DNA from: FEN-1191 sp964528845
Lineage (GTDB): Bacteria > Pseudomonadota > Gammaproteobacteria > Steroidobacterales > Steroidobacteraceae
Assembly: GCA_964528845.1 (NCBI GenBank)
Contig: CAZGVE010000008.1
Coordinates: 36,266 to 100,265 of the forward strand
Length of the DNA: 64,000 nucleotides
Reading direction: 5' to 3'
The position numbers and the translations under genes are program-made. A model generated the notes under the pieces. The model ran no database searches. It worked only from the letters and a program-made list of their open reading frames with translations, and was not told where the DNA came from. Below are positions 41,083 through 54,310 of the stretch, in pieces (position 1 is the stretch's first letter; each line of letters starts with the position of its first letter).

Positions 41083-42906
41083 TCAGACCGGGACCGGATC
41101 CTCGCGCGAGGCGCGCCGGCGCTCGTGTTCCTTGAGGTGCCGCTTGCGGATCCGGATGCTCTGTGGCGTGACTTCGACCAGTTCATCATCGGCGATGAAC
41201 TCCACCGCGTACTCGAGCGTGAGCGGGATCGGCGGCGTGAGCAGGATCGCCTCATCCTTGCCCGCGGCGCGGATGTTGGTGAGCTTCTTGGTCTTGATCG
41301 GATTGACGACCAGGTCGTTCTCGCGGCTATGGATGCCGATGATCATGCCCTCGTAGAGCTTCTCCCCGGGGCTGACGAACAAGCGCCCGCGTTCCTGCAG
41401 CGCGAACAGCGCATACGCCACCGCCTCGCCATCCTCGTTGCTGACCAGCACGCCATTGTGCCGGTCCGGGATTTCGCCCTTGACCACCCCGAAGCCGTCG
41501 AAAATATGGCTGATCAGTCCCGTGCCGCGCGTGAGCGTCATGAACTCTCCCTGGAAGCCGATCAGGCCGCGGGCCGGCACGCGGTACTCGAGGCGCGCGC
41601 GGCCATTGCCGTCGATCACCATGTCCGTGAGTTCCGCGCGGCGCGTGCCCAGTGCTTCCATCACTCCGCCCTGGTGGCCCTCATCCAGGTCGACGGTCAG
41701 GGCCTCGAAGGGCTCGAGCACCTGTCCGTCCACGGTCTTGCGCAGCACCTGCGGCTTGCCGACCGCAAGCTCGAAGCCCTCGCGGCGCATGTTCTCGATC
41801 AGGATCGTCAGGTGCAGTTCGCCCCGTCCGAGCACGCGAAACACGTCGGCATCGGCGGTGTCCTCGACCCGTAGCGCGACGTTGCTCTGCAGTTCGCGGT
41901 ACAGGCGTTCGCGAATCTGGCGACTGGTCACGAACTTGCCTTCGCGGCCGGCCAGCGGCGAGGTGTTGACCTGGAAGTTCATCGCCAGCGTGGGTTCATC
42001 GACCCGGATGGGTGGCAGGCCTTCCGGCTGTTCCGGATCGCAGATCGTCACGCCGATGTTCACATCTTCGATGCCGGTGATGGCGACGATGTCGCCGGCA
42101 CTGGCTTCCTCGACGGGCGAGCGCTGCAGGCCCGTGAAGGTCAGGACCTGGGCGATCTTCGCGACGCCGCGCTCTTCGTCCCCGTAGCGCAGCGCGACAT
42201 TGCGCCCAGCCCGCAGTGTGCCGCGGCGGATGCGTCCGATGCCGATCCGGCCGACGTAGGAGTTGTAGTCGAGCGTGGAGATCTGCAGCTGCAGCGGTGC
42301 CGCGGCATCGGCCGGCGGCGCCGGCACGTGTTGCAGAATCGCCTCGAACAGCGCCGACATGTCCGGCTCGCGGCGCGTCATGTCAGTGCTCGCCCAGCCC
42401 TGCAACGCCGAGGCATAGATCACCGGGAAGTCGAGCTGCGCGTCAGTGGCCCCGAGCTTGTCGAACAGTTCGAAGGTCTGGTCGATCACCCAGCCCGGGC
42501 GCGCACCGGGGCGGTCGATCTTGTTGACCACCACGATGGCGTTCAGGCCCAGTGCCAGCGCCTTGCGCGTGACGAAGCGCGTCTGTGGCATCGGACCCTC
42601 GACCGCGTCGACCAGCAGCAGCACGCCGTCGACCATCGAGAGCACGCGCTCGACTTCGCCACCGAAGTCGGCATGCCCGGGCGTATCGACGATATTGATG
42701 CGGGTGCCGCCATAGGCGATGGCGCAGTTCTTGGCCAGGATCGTGATGCCGCGTTCGCGCTCGATGTCGTTCGAGTCCATGATTCGCTCGCCCATCTTTT
42801 CATGTGCGGCGAACGTCCCGGACTGCTTGAGCAGGCAATCGACCAGCGTGGTCTTGCCATGGTCGACGTGCGCGATGATCGCGATATTGCGGATGGGGCG
42901 TGGCAT
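41083..42906 (-). CDS. typA: Translational GTPase TypA/BipA
   Basis: 607 aa, standard length. G-domain motifs are complete: AHVDHGKTTLVD (G1), DIERERGITILAKN (G2 region), VDTPGHADFGGE (G3), VVNKIDRPGARP (G4) and SAL (G5). Elongation-factor domains follow, then the BipA-specific C-terminal region with PARGLIGFQGEFMTLTRGTG and LVVNPIKTKKLTN. It binds ribosomes and helps 50S assembly and growth under stress. It is divergent from the ArsR-methyltransferase gene. Confidence 0.97.
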   Translation of the reverse strand: MPRPIRNIAIIAHVDHGKTTLVDCLLKQSGTFAAHEKMGERIMDSNDIERERGITILAKNCAIAYGGTRINIVDTPGHADFGGEVERVLSMVDGVLLLVDAVEGPMPQTRFVTRKALALGLNAIVVVNKIDRPGARPGWVIDQTFELFDKLGATDAQLDFPVIYASALQGWASTDMTRREPDMSALFEAILQHVPAPPADAAAPLQLQISTLDYNSYVGRIGIGRIRRGTLRAGRNVALRYGDEERGVAKIAQVLTFTGLQRSPVEEASAGDIVAITGIEDVNIGVTICDPEQPEGLPPIRVDEPTLAMNFQVNTSPLAGREGKFVTSRQIRERLYRELQSNVALRVEDTADADVFRVLGRGELHLTILIENMRREGFELAVGKPQVLRKTVDGQVLEPFEALTVDLDEGHQGGVMEALGTRRAELTDMVIDGNGRARLEYRVPARGLIGFQGEFMTLTRGTGLISHIFDGFGVVKGEIPDRHNGVLVSNEDGEAVAYALFALQERGRLFVSPGEKLYEGMIIGIHSRENDLVVNPIKTKKLTNIRAAGKDEAILLTPPIPLTLEYAVEFIADDELVEVTPQSIRIRKRHLKEHERRRASREDPVPV

Positions 42907-42989
42907 GGGGTGTGAAAACTGCGGCGGGTCGCCAAAAGGGCGCCGAGGGTAGCAGAACCTCCCGGCTGGGGTTACACTGATTGGGATAG

Positions 42990-43007
42990 TATAAGCTTTT
43001 CTTTATA
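42990..43007. promoter_or_regulatory. AT-rich inverted repeat overlapping the start of the ArsR-like gene
   Basis: TATAA (42990-42994) and TTATA (43003-43007) are reverse complements, and the right arm ends on the A of the ATG. The surrounding 25 bp are strikingly AT-rich for this genome. ArsR-family proteins bind AT-rich inverted repeats, so this is a good candidate autoregulatory operator. TATAAG could also be the -10 box of an almost leaderless transcript; no ribosome site is seen. Confidence 0.5.
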
Positions 43008-43987
43008 TGTTTAAAGAGTCAAAGGCCAGTACCGACCTTGGGCAGGTCGTCCAGGCGCTCAAAGGAGCCGCCGAACCGACGCGACTGCGCCTGCTCGTGC
43101 TGCTGAGTCATGGCGAGTTCACCGTCGGGGAACTCTGCCGGATCCTCGGCCAGAGTCAGCCTCGTATTTCCCGCCACCTTCGAATCTTGATCGAGGCGGG
43201 TTTCCTGGACCGCTTTCGCGAGCAGCAGTGCGTGTACTACCGCGCTCCAGTGCTAGGGCGCGCGCTGGACTGGTCGCGCCTACTGCTCTCGATGCTCGAT
43301 CCTGAGGCCGCGGCGCTCCGGCGCGACCGGGAGCATGCGGCCCGCGTGGTTCGTGAGCGCAGGACCACAGGCGCAGGCGCCGCCGGCACGGAGGAGGTGG
43401 CGGCACGTGAGGTGCTCGAGGGCATGCTGCTCGAGGAACTCGGCCCCGCCGGAGTCGGTGAACTGCTCGACATCGGGACCGGCACAGGACTGATGCTCGA
43501 GATCCTGGGTCCCCGGGCCCGTCACGCCATCGGCATCGACCTGTCGGCCCCGGCGCTGCGTCTGGCCCGCACGCGCGTCCATGGTGCGGGCCTCAGTCAC
43601 TGCGAATTCCGGCGCGGCGACATGTACGGGCTGCCGTTCGAAGACGGCGTGTTCGACACCGTGACGATGGATCGGGTGCTCGCCCCGGCGGTCCAACCCC
43701 GCGCGGCCATCGCCGAGGCCGCGCGTATGCTGCGTGCCGGCGGGCGACTGCTGATCGTCGAGGACTTCGAGGCGATCGGGGCGCGCGCGCCGGACAACGC
43801 AATCGCGGAGCTGCGTCGCTGGCTGGCCGGCGCGGGGCTGGATACCGGACGCCTGCGGCCATGCGATTTGCCGGGAGGGCATTTTCTGATGGCTGTGGCC
43901 ACGCTCGCGCCGCGCACGGCCGGTGACATCGATGCCGGTGCACGGGGCAACACGACCGCGCAGTCTGTCAACCCAGCGGATCTGTGA
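43007..43987 (+). CDS. ArsR-family regulator fused to a SAM-dependent methyltransferase domain
   Basis: 326 aa. Residues 10-95 form a winged helix of ArsR type: GAAEPTRLRLLVLL, FTVGELCRILGQSQPRISRHL and AGFLDRFREQQCVYYRAP. No metal-binding CxC of arsenic sensors is seen. Residues about 140-290 form a class I methyltransferase fold: LLDIGTGTGLMLEIL (motif I), AIGIDLSAPALRLAR (motif II), DMYGLPFEDGVFDTV. The gene overlaps metF (TGATG) and metF overlaps metH. Similar ArsR-methyltransferase proteins sit with methionine-cycle genes; SahR, an ArsR-family sensor of S-adenosylhomocysteine, is the known model. Sensing SAM or SAH is therefore likely, but inferred. Confidence 0.85.
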   Translation: MFKESKASTDLGQVVQALKGAAEPTRLRLLVLLSHGEFTVGELCRILGQSQPRISRHLRILIEAGFLDRFREQQCVYYRAPVLGRALDWSRLLLSMLDPEAAALRRDREHAARVVRERRTTGAGAAGTEEVAAREVLEGMLLEELGPAGVGELLDIGTGTGLMLEILGPRARHAIGIDLSAPALRLARTRVHGAGLSHCEFRRGDMYGLPFEDGVFDTVTMDRVLAPAVQPRAAIAEAARMLRAGGRLLIVEDFEAIGARAPDNAIAELRRWLAGAGLDTGRLRPCDLPGGHFLMAVATLAPRTAGDIDAGARGNTTAQSVNPADL

Positions 43988-44855
43988 TGAAGCCGGTCAC
44001 CGTTTCGTTCGAATTCTTCCCTCCCAAGACGGCGGCGATGGAAGAGACTCTCTGGCAGGCCATCCGCAAGCTCGAGCCACTGCAACCCGCGTTCGTCTCG
44101 GTGACTTACGGTGCGGCCGGCTCCACGCGGGAGCGCACCCATGCGACGGTCAAGCGCATCATCGATCACACGAGCCTGCGACCCGCCGCGCATCTGACCT
44201 GCGTGGGAGCGACCCGCGCGCAGGTGGACGAGGTGGTGCGCGCCTACTGGGACGCGGGGGTGCGCCACATCGTCGCACTGCGCGGGGACCCTCCTGGCGG
44301 TCTTGCCACCCGTTTCACGCCGCATCCGGGCGGCTACGAAAGCAGTGCAGCGCTCGTTGCGGGCATCAAGGCCATCGCGCCTTTCGAGGTCTCGGTCGGC
44401 TGCTACCCCGAGCCGCACCCGGAGGCGACCAGCGCGCAGGCCGATCTCGACGTGCTCAAACGCAAGATCGACGCCGGCGCAGACCGCGCCATCACGAATT
44501 CCTTTTTCGATGCCGATTTCTATCTGCGCTTTCGCGACCGCGCCTGGGCGGCCGGCATCCATGTGCCGATCGTGCCGGGAATAATGCCGATTGCGAACTT
44601 CAAGAGTAATTTAAACTTTGCGAGAAAGACCGGTGTGACCGTGCCGGACGCGCTGCTGCGCTTGTTTGAGGGGCTCGAGGACGACCCGGAGACGGCGCGA
44701 TTGGTCGCCGCCAAGGTCGCCGCCGAGCTCTGCCAGTCGCTGCAGGCGCAGGGGGTCGATACGTTCCACTTCTACACCCTGAACCGACCCGATCTCGTCT
44801 ACGCAACCTGCCATATGCTCGGATTGCGCGCGAAGCCGACCATGAAGGAGGGCGC

Positions 44856-44859
<4 letters not shown>
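43987..44859 (+). CDS. metF: 5,10-methylenetetrahydrofolate reductase
   Basis: 290 aa from the ATG at 43987 (TGATG overlap with the regulator gene). MetF features: SFEFFPPKT near the start with the catalytic glutamate, VTYGAAGSTRERT, HLTCVGATRAQV, VALRGDPPGG and the FDADFYLRF segment of the TIM barrel. It uses NAD(P)H and FAD to make 5-methyltetrahydrofolate, the methyl donor for the MetH encoded next (ATGA overlap). Confidence 0.97.
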
Positions 44860-48575
<3,716 letters not shown>

Positions 48576-48582
48576 AGGCGTC

Positions 48583-50466
48583 ATGGCGGAACTCTCGGCC
48601 GGGCACGGGACGCGGGCCGGCGCACGCGTGGCGGCGGCCAAGGCCGCGGCCACGGACGGCGCCGGTGCCGACCTGTTGCGTGGGCTTGCCGGCGTGTTCG
48701 GCTACAGCCGGCGCGCGATCGCGCTGGTCGCGGATACGAATCGCGCACTGCTCGCAGGCCTCGCCGGGCTGACGCTGCTGGCCGGCGCGCTGCCGGCGGG
48801 CGTGGCGTACGTCGGCTCCCGGATCGTCGACGCGGTGCTCGGCGCACGCGCGGCTGCGGGCCATGATCCCACCCACGTATTCCGGCTGGTATTGCTCGAG
48901 GGCCTGCTGGTGGCGATGCTGGCCGGTGCGCAGCGCGGACTTTCGCTGTGCCAGTCGTTGCTGCGCGCCCAGCTCGGCCAGCGCGTCAATGTCATGATCC
49001 TCGAGAAGGCGCTGACGCTCGAGCTGCAGCAGTTCGAGGATTCCGAGTTCTACGACAAGCTCACGCGCGCGCGCCGCGAGGCTTCCAGCCGGCCGCTGAG
49101 CCTGGTCATGCGCACCTTCGGTCTGGTGCAGAACCTGATCTCGCTGCTGAGCTACGCGGCGCTGCTGCTGCGCTTCTCCCCGTGGACCGTGCTGCTGCTG
49201 CTGGCGGCGGGGCTGCCCGCATTCATCGCCGAAGCGAAGTTCTCGGGCGACGCGTTCCGTCTGTTCCGCTGGCGTTCGCCCGAGACGCGCATGCAGATGT
49301 ACCTCGAGACCGTGCTGGCGCGCGAGGATCATGCGAAGGAGGTCAAGCTGTTCGGCCTCGGCGCCCGGCTGCTGCAGCGCTATCGGGATATCTTCACCCG
49401 CCTGTACCGCGAGGACCGGTCGCTCTCCATCCGCCGCGACGGCTGGGGCTTCCTGCTCGGACTGCTGGCGAGCGCCACGCTCTATGGCGCGTACGCATGG
49501 ATCGCGCTCGCGACGATTCACGCCCGCATCACGCTCGGCCAGATGACCATGTACCTGCTGCTGTTCCGTCAGGGACAGTCGGCGGTGAGCGCGATCCTGT
49601 CCTCGATCGGTGGCATGTACGAGGACAACCTGTATCTCTCCACGCTGTACGAGTACCTCGAGACCCCGGTCCCGGCGGCCAGCGGCACCGCGCTGCGCGG
49701 ACCAGCCCCTGAAGATGGGGTGCGCTTCGAGCACGTGAGCTTCACCTACCCCGGAGCGACGACGCGCACGCTGGAGGACATCGACCTGCACCTGCCGCCC
49801 GGCAGCAGCCTCGCCCTGGTCGGCGAGAACGGTTCGGGCAAGACCACCTTGATCAAGCTGCTGACCGGACTGTACCGTCCGGAATCCGGCCGCATCCTGC
49901 TCGATGGCCTGCCGCTCGGGGAATGGCAGGAAGCCGCGCTGCGCGCGCGCATCGGCGTGATCTTCCAGGACTTCAACCGCTATCAGATGCTGGTCGGCGA
50001 GAACGTTGGCGTCGGCGATGAGCGCTACTTCGAGGATGCCGAGCGCTGGCGCGATGCGGCCGTGAAGGGTCGCGCCGCGCAGTTCATCGAGCAGCTGCCG
50101 CGCGGCTACGCGACGCAGCTCGGCAAGTGGTTCCGGGACGGACAGGAACTCTCCGGCGGCCAGTGGCAGAAGATCGCACTGGCGCGCGCGTTCATGCGCA
50201 CTGCGGCCGACGTGCTGGTGCTCGATGAGCCCACCGCCGCGATGGATGCACGCGCCGAGGCCGAGATCTTCGAGCACTTCCGCAATCTGGCGCGCGATCG
50301 CATCACGATCCTGATCTCACACCGTTTTTCGACGGTGCGAATGGCCGACCAGATCGCGGTGCTGGACCATGGACGTATCATCGAGCGCGGCACCCATGCA
50401 CAGCTCATGGAGCAGGGGGGGCACTACGCGCAATTGTTCGCATTGCAGGCGCGCGGCTATCGCTGA
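48583..50466 (+). CDS. Fused ABC exporter (membrane plus ATPase domains)
   Basis: 627 aa from the ATG at 48583, 7 nt after metH, with AAAGG 4 nt upstream. About 90-390 is a six-helix exporter membrane domain (ALLAGLAGLTLLAGALPAGV; LLLLAAGLPAFIAEAKF). Residues about 400-627 form the ATPase: Walker A GENGSGKTTLIKLL, Q-loop FQDFNRYQ, signature LSGGQWQKIALARAF, Walker B VLVLDEPTAAMD and switch histidine in LISHRFSTVR. It works as a homodimer or with a partner; substrate unknown. Adjacency to metH looks positional. Confidence 0.9.
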   Translation: MAELSAGHGTRAGARVAAAKAAATDGAGADLLRGLAGVFGYSRRAIALVADTNRALLAGLAGLTLLAGALPAGVAYVGSRIVDAVLGARAAAGHDPTHVFRLVLLEGLLVAMLAGAQRGLSLCQSLLRAQLGQRVNVMILEKALTLELQQFEDSEFYDKLTRARREASSRPLSLVMRTFGLVQNLISLLSYAALLLRFSPWTVLLLLAAGLPAFIAEAKFSGDAFRLFRWRSPETRMQMYLETVLAREDHAKEVKLFGLGARLLQRYRDIFTRLYREDRSLSIRRDGWGFLLGLLASATLYGAYAWIALATIHARITLGQMTMYLLLFRQGQSAVSAILSSIGGMYEDNLYLSTLYEYLETPVPAASGTALRGPAPEDGVRFEHVSFTYPGATTRTLEDIDLHLPPGSSLALVGENGSGKTTLIKLLTGLYRPESGRILLDGLPLGEWQEAALRARIGVIFQDFNRYQMLVGENVGVGDERYFEDAERWRDAAVKGRAAQFIEQLPRGYATQLGKWFRDGQELSGGQWQKIALARAFMRTAADVLVLDEPTAAMDARAEAEIFEHFRNLARDRITILISHRFSTVRMADQIAVLDHGRIIERGTHAQLMEQGGHYAQLFALQARGYR

Positions 50467-50495
50467 GGCGCTGAGCAGGTACAATAGGTGACATG

Positions 50496-50795
50496 ATGGA
50501 AGAAGCCGCCGACACATTCGACTCCGCATTCTCCAAAGCTGTCGACCTCGGCAATCGCCTCGCCGGCAAAGACAAGGAAGCGGATCTGTGGGACATCGCC
50601 GACGGCCTGCTGGCCGGTGCGATCCAATACTGGCTCTACTCGCGTCAGCCCTGCGGCGACCCGCGTTGCGAGGACTGCACGCCGATCAGTACCGCCGAGG
50701 CGCGCATGGCCGAGCTGAAGCGGCTGATCGACCAGCTCGCGGCCGAGAGCGAATACTTCCACGCCCCAACGGACGCGAACGCCGGCCGTGCCTGA
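50496..50795 (+). CDS. Small conserved-looking protein with C-x4-C-x2-C cluster
   Basis: 99 aa from the second ATG (50496), which is 5 nt after AGGTG; the ATG at 50493 is too close. An acidic helical first half (FDSAFSKAVDLGNRLAGKD) precedes WLYSRQPCGDPRCEDCTPIS, whose three cysteines could bind metal, and a C-terminal helix MAELKRLIDQLAAESEYF. I have an impression of similar short gammaproteobacterial proteins but cannot name the family. Confidence 0.65.
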   Translation: MEEAADTFDSAFSKAVDLGNRLAGKDKEADLWDIADGLLAGAIQYWLYSRQPCGDPRCEDCTPISTAEARMAELKRLIDQLAAESEYFHAPTDANAGRA

Positions 50796-50866
50796 AGCGC
50801 GGGTCGGGGCCGGCAGTCGGCTCGGGGGCATAATCCGCCGGCGCATAAGCTCAGAACCAGTTTCGT

Positions 50867-50896
50867 TTGCCCGCCGCGCAGCCGCATCGCTAGAAT
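50867..50896 (+). promoter_or_regulatory. Sigma70-like promoter before the ferredoxin-NADP reductase gene
   Basis: TTGCCC (50867-50872) and TAGAAT (50891-50896), 18 bp apart, match four and five of six consensus bases. Transcription would begin near 50903, about 30 nt before the TTG start codon. Confidence 0.4.
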
Positions 50897-50932
50897 CGCG
50901 GCCCCTGAGGCTGGAGCGCGAGCGGAGATCCC

Positions 50933-51970
50933 TTGAGCGACAATGACATACATACCGAATCGGTCATCATCGGTGCCGGTCCGGCAGGCCTGTTCCAGGT
51001 TTTTGAGCTCGGGCTGCTCGGCGTCAAGACCCATGTGATCGAGACACTGTCTCGTCCCGGCGGGCAATGCAGCGAGCTGTATCCCGATAAGCCGATCTAC
51101 GACATTCCGGCGCTGCCGATCTGTGGTGCGCAGGAGCTGATCGACCGGCTCATCGAGCAGATCAAGCCCTTCGGTGCCCAGTTCCACCTGGGCCAGGAGG
51201 CCGTCGAGCTGCGACGGCGCGAGGACGGCCGATTCACCCTCGTGACCAGCACCGGCACTGTGTTCGATACGGGCGCGGTCGTGATCGCGGCGGGAGTCGG
51301 CTCGTTCCAGCCACGCCGCTTAGCCTTAGAGTCAGCTGAGACTCATGAGGGCAGCCAGATCCACTACAGCGTGCGCAACGCGGCGGACTTCCATGGCCGC
51401 GACATCGTCATCTTCGGCGGCGGAGACTCGGCGCTCGACTGGGCACTGAATCTCGCACCCAGCGCCCGCAGCTGCACCCTCGTGCATCGCCGCGCGGAAT
51501 TCCGCGGTGCCCCGGCATCGGTCGGACGCATGCGGGCGCTCGAGGCCGAGGGCAGGCTGCGCTTCATCGAGGGGCTCGCGCAGTCATTGCACGGTGGGCC
51601 CGGTGCGTTGCGCGGCGTCACCGTGAAGGGTAACGATGGGGTGCTGCACGAGCTGGCAGCCGAGCATCTGCTGGTATTCTTCGGCCTGGCGCCCAAGCTC
51701 GGGCCGATCGGGGAGTGGGGCCTGGAGCTCGACAAGCGCGCGATCAAGGTCGACACGGAGAGGTTCGAGTCGAACATTCCGGGCGTGTTCGCGATCGGCG
51801 ATATCAATACCTATCCAGGCAAGAAGAAACTCATCCTGTCTGGCTTCCACGAGGCGGCATTGGCCGCCTTCGCGGTCCAGCGGCACCTGTACCCGGCAAA
51901 GAAGCAGTTCCTGCAGTACACGACCACGAGTCCGGCGATGCAGAAGCGCCTCGGCGTCGCCGGAGCCTGA
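50933..51970 (+). CDS. Ferredoxin/flavodoxin-NADP+ reductase, thioredoxin-reductase type
   Basis: 345 aa from a TTG start with GGAG 5 nt upstream. FAD motif VIIGAGPAGLFQVFELGLLG, substrate-side motif PGGQCSELYPDKPIYDIPA, NADP-binding GGGDSALDWALNLAP followed by HRRAEFR, and the closing FAD motif FAIGDINTYPGKKKLIL. It lacks the CxxC of thioredoxin reductases, which fits the FNR group of this fold. It should pass electrons between NADPH and ferredoxin or flavodoxin, conceivably for the flavoprotein-less sulfite reductase at 22587; that link is speculative. Overlaps tesB (TGATG). Confidence 0.92.
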   Translation: MSDNDIHTESVIIGAGPAGLFQVFELGLLGVKTHVIETLSRPGGQCSELYPDKPIYDIPALPICGAQELIDRLIEQIKPFGAQFHLGQEAVELRRREDGRFTLVTSTGTVFDTGAVVIAAGVGSFQPRRLALESAETHEGSQIHYSVRNAADFHGRDIVIFGGGDSALDWALNLAPSARSCTLVHRRAEFRGAPASVGRMRALEAEGRLRFIEGLAQSLHGGPGALRGVTVKGNDGVLHELAAEHLLVFFGLAPKLGPIGEWGLELDKRAIKVDTERFESNIPGVFAIGDINTYPGKKKLILSGFHEAALAAFAVQRHLYPAKKQFLQYTTTSPAMQKRLGVAGA

Positions 51971-52845
51971 TGGATCCGCGCCTCGCCGAGCTGGTACGGC
52001 TGCTCGAACTCGAGCGGCTCGAAGTCAACCTGTTCCGGGGCGAGAGCCGCGACATCGGCAGTCCGCAGGTGTTCGGCGGCCAGGTGCTCGGGCAGGCGCT
52101 GAAGGCGGCCTACGCAACCGTCGACCCGGACCGCGTGGCCCATTCGCTGCACGCGTACTTCCTGCGGCGCGGCGATTTCGATGCCCCGATCGTCTACTTC
52201 GTCGATCGCAGCCGTGACGGCCAGAGCTTCACGAGCCGCCGTGTCACGGCAATCCAGCACGGTGAACAGATCTTCAACATGGCCGCCTCGTTTCAACTGC
52301 CGCAATCGGGCGTTGAACATCAGCTCGCGATGCCGCCGGTGCCCGCTCCCGAGACACTGACGGATCCCGCGATCCCCTCGGCGCGCACGCTCGATCAGCT
52401 GCCGGGCCGGATGCGCGAGTTCTACGCGCGCGCGCGCCCGTTCGAGTTTCGTCGGGTCGAGCCGATCGACCTGGCGCGTCCGCAGAAGGCGCCGCCGCTG
52501 CAGCACATCTGGTTCCGTGCGGTCGACCGGCTGCCAGACGACGACGCGCTGCATCGCTGCCTGCTGGCCTATGCGTCGGATTTCTACCTGCTCAGTACCT
52601 CGATGCTGCCGCATGCGCTGCAGGCGCTCAGCGGCAACGTGATCCACGCCAGCATCGATCACGCGATGTGGTTCCACTGGCCGCTGCGGGTCGACGAGTG
52701 GCTGCTGTACGCCATCGACAGCCCAAGCGCGTCGGGCTCGCGCGGATTTTCGCGCGGCAGCGTATTCACGCGCGATGGACGCCTGGTCGCGAGCACCGCG
52801 CAGGAAGGGCTGGTGCGCGTGGTCACGGCGCCGGCCGGCGCCTAG
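51970..52845 (+). CDS. tesB: Acyl-CoA thioesterase II
   Basis: 291 aa, the usual TesB length; double hotdog fold. Family segments: NLFRGESRDIGSPQVFGGQVLGQAL at the start (read in two parts, FRGES and VFGGQVLGQAL), HSLHAYFLRRGD, DRSRDGQSFTSRRV, and ASIDHAMWFHWPLRVDEWLL near the C-terminus, which includes catalytic-region residues. It hydrolyses medium- and long-chain acyl-CoAs. It starts in a TGATG overlap with the reductase gene, and ends 6 nt before the convergent GlcD-like gene. Confidence 0.95.
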   Translation: MDPRLAELVRLLELERLEVNLFRGESRDIGSPQVFGGQVLGQALKAAYATVDPDRVAHSLHAYFLRRGDFDAPIVYFVDRSRDGQSFTSRRVTAIQHGEQIFNMAASFQLPQSGVEHQLAMPPVPAPETLTDPAIPSARTLDQLPGRMREFYARARPFEFRRVEPIDLARPQKAPPLQHIWFRAVDRLPDDDALHRCLLAYASDFYLLSTSMLPHALQALSGNVIHASIDHAMWFHWPLRVDEWLLYAIDSPSASGSRGFSRGSVFTRDGRLVASTAQEGLVRVVTAPAGA

Positions 52846-52851
52846 CGCGCG

Positions 52852-54300
52852 CTACAGAAGCTTGCCGGGATTCATGATGCCTTCGGGGTCGAGCGCCAGC
52901 TTGACCGCGCGCATCGCCGCCAGCGTCGCCGGATCGGCGTAGCGCGCAAGTTCGCCGCGCTTGAGCTGGCCGATCCCGTGCTCGGCGCTGAAACTTCCAC
53001 CGTAGCGCGCGACCAGGTCGTGGATGGCGCGCCGTATTGTCTGCTCGCGCGCCAGCAGCGCGCGCGCGCCGGGCCCATCGAACGAGCCGTCGATGGCGTT
53101 GATATTGAAATGCAGGTTGCCGTCGCCCGCGTGGCCGTAGCAGATCAGCACGCCCTCGGGGCAATGCTCGCGCACCCAGCCGGAGGCCTCCTCGATGAAT
53201 CGCGGCAGCGCCGCTACCGGTACGGCGATGTCGTGCTTGAGGCTCGGACCCGATCGGCGTTGCGCCTCGGGCACCCCCTCGCGCAGGCGCCAGAAGGCGC
53301 TGCGCACCCGCTCGCTGGTCGCGAAGGCCGCGTCGCAGCGGAAGCCGTGCTCCGCCGCATGCACCAGCGCCTGCTCCAGCAGGTCGCCAAGTGCCTCGTC
53401 CGCACTGGAACTCAGTTCGCACAGTACGTACCAGGGCCAGGACGTATCCAGCGGGTCCGTCACGCCCTCGAGGTGGCGGGTCGTCAGCTCGATGGCGATG
53501 CGCGGCAGCAGCTCGAAGGAGCTGAGCCGTTCTCCCGAGCGGGCGCGCAGCAGCCCCAGCAGCTCGAGCGCGTCGTGCGGACTGGACAGGCCGACGAAGG
53601 CGGTGGCGGTGCTGCGCATTGCCGGCCAGAGCCGCAGCGTTGCGGCCGTGATCACGCCGAGCGTGCCCTCGGATCCCACCAGCAGGCTCTTGAGGTCATA
53701 GCCGGTGTTGTCCTTGCGCAGCGACTTGAGTCCATGCATCACGCTGCCATCCGGGAGCACGGCCTCGATTCCGAGCACGAGATCGCGCGCCATGCCGTAG
53801 CGCACGACGTTGAGGCCGCCGGCATTGGTTGCCAGATTACCGCCAATCTGGCAGCTGCCCTCCGAGCCCAGGCTCAGCGGAAAGAAACGCTCCGCGGCCG
53901 CCGCGGCCTGCTGCACTCCCGCCAGCACGCATCCGGCCTCCGCGGTGATGGAGAAATTGGCCGCATCGATTTCACGGATGCGATTGAGCCTGCGCAGCAG
54001 CAGCAGCAGTTGCTGGCCCGAGTCATCGGGCGTGGCGCCGCCGCAATAGCCGGTGTTGCCGCCCTGCGGCACGATGCCGATGCGCCGCTCCCGACACCAC
54101 ATCACCAGCCGCGCGACCTCATCCACGGTGCGCGGCAGCGCGGCGGCGAGCGCATGGCCGCGGTAGAGCGAACGATGATCCACCTCGAGCGGTCCTAAGT
54201 CGGCAGGCAGCGTGAGCACTGCGTCCGGGCCGATCAGCGTGCGCAGTTGCTCGCGCCAGGCCCGGATGCGCTCCGCGGCCGAAGCCGCTGCGGTGCTCAC
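52852..54300 (-). CDS. FAD-linked oxidase, GlcD/D-2-hydroxyacid dehydrogenase family
   Basis: 482 aa from a GTG. FAD-binding type 4 domain: PRTVDEVARLVMWCRE, VPQGGNTGYCGGATP, LGSEGSCQIGGNLATNAGG and LLVGSEGTLGVITAATL. C-terminal oxidase domain with CYGHAGDGNLHFNI and SAEHGIGQLKRGEL, whose histidines bind the metal. Relatives oxidise D-lactate, glycolate or D-2-hydroxyglutarate. The EHGIGQLKR form fits D-2-hydroxyglutarate or D-lactate dehydrogenases. It follows cfa by 10 nt on the same strand and may share its transcript, though no metabolic link is obvious. Confidence 0.9.
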   Translation of the reverse strand: MSTAAASAAERIRAWREQLRTLIGPDAVLTLPADLGPLEVDHRSLYRGHALAAALPRTVDEVARLVMWCRERRIGIVPQGGNTGYCGGATPDDSGQQLLLLLRRLNRIREIDAANFSITAEAGCVLAGVQQAAAAAERFFPLSLGSEGSCQIGGNLATNAGGLNVVRYGMARDLVLGIEAVLPDGSVMHGLKSLRKDNTGYDLKSLLVGSEGTLGVITAATLRLWPAMRSTATAFVGLSSPHDALELLGLLRARSGERLSSFELLPRIAIELTTRHLEGVTDPLDTSWPWYVLCELSSSADEALGDLLEQALVHAAEHGFRCDAAFATSERVRSAFWRLREGVPEAQRRSGPSLKHDIAVPVAALPRFIEEASGWVREHCPEGVLICYGHAGDGNLHFNINAIDGSFDGPGARALLAREQTIRRAIHDLVARYGGSFSAEHGIGQLKRGELARYADPATLAAMRAVKLALDPEGIMNPGKLL

Positions 54301-54310
54301 CGTTGCGGCT

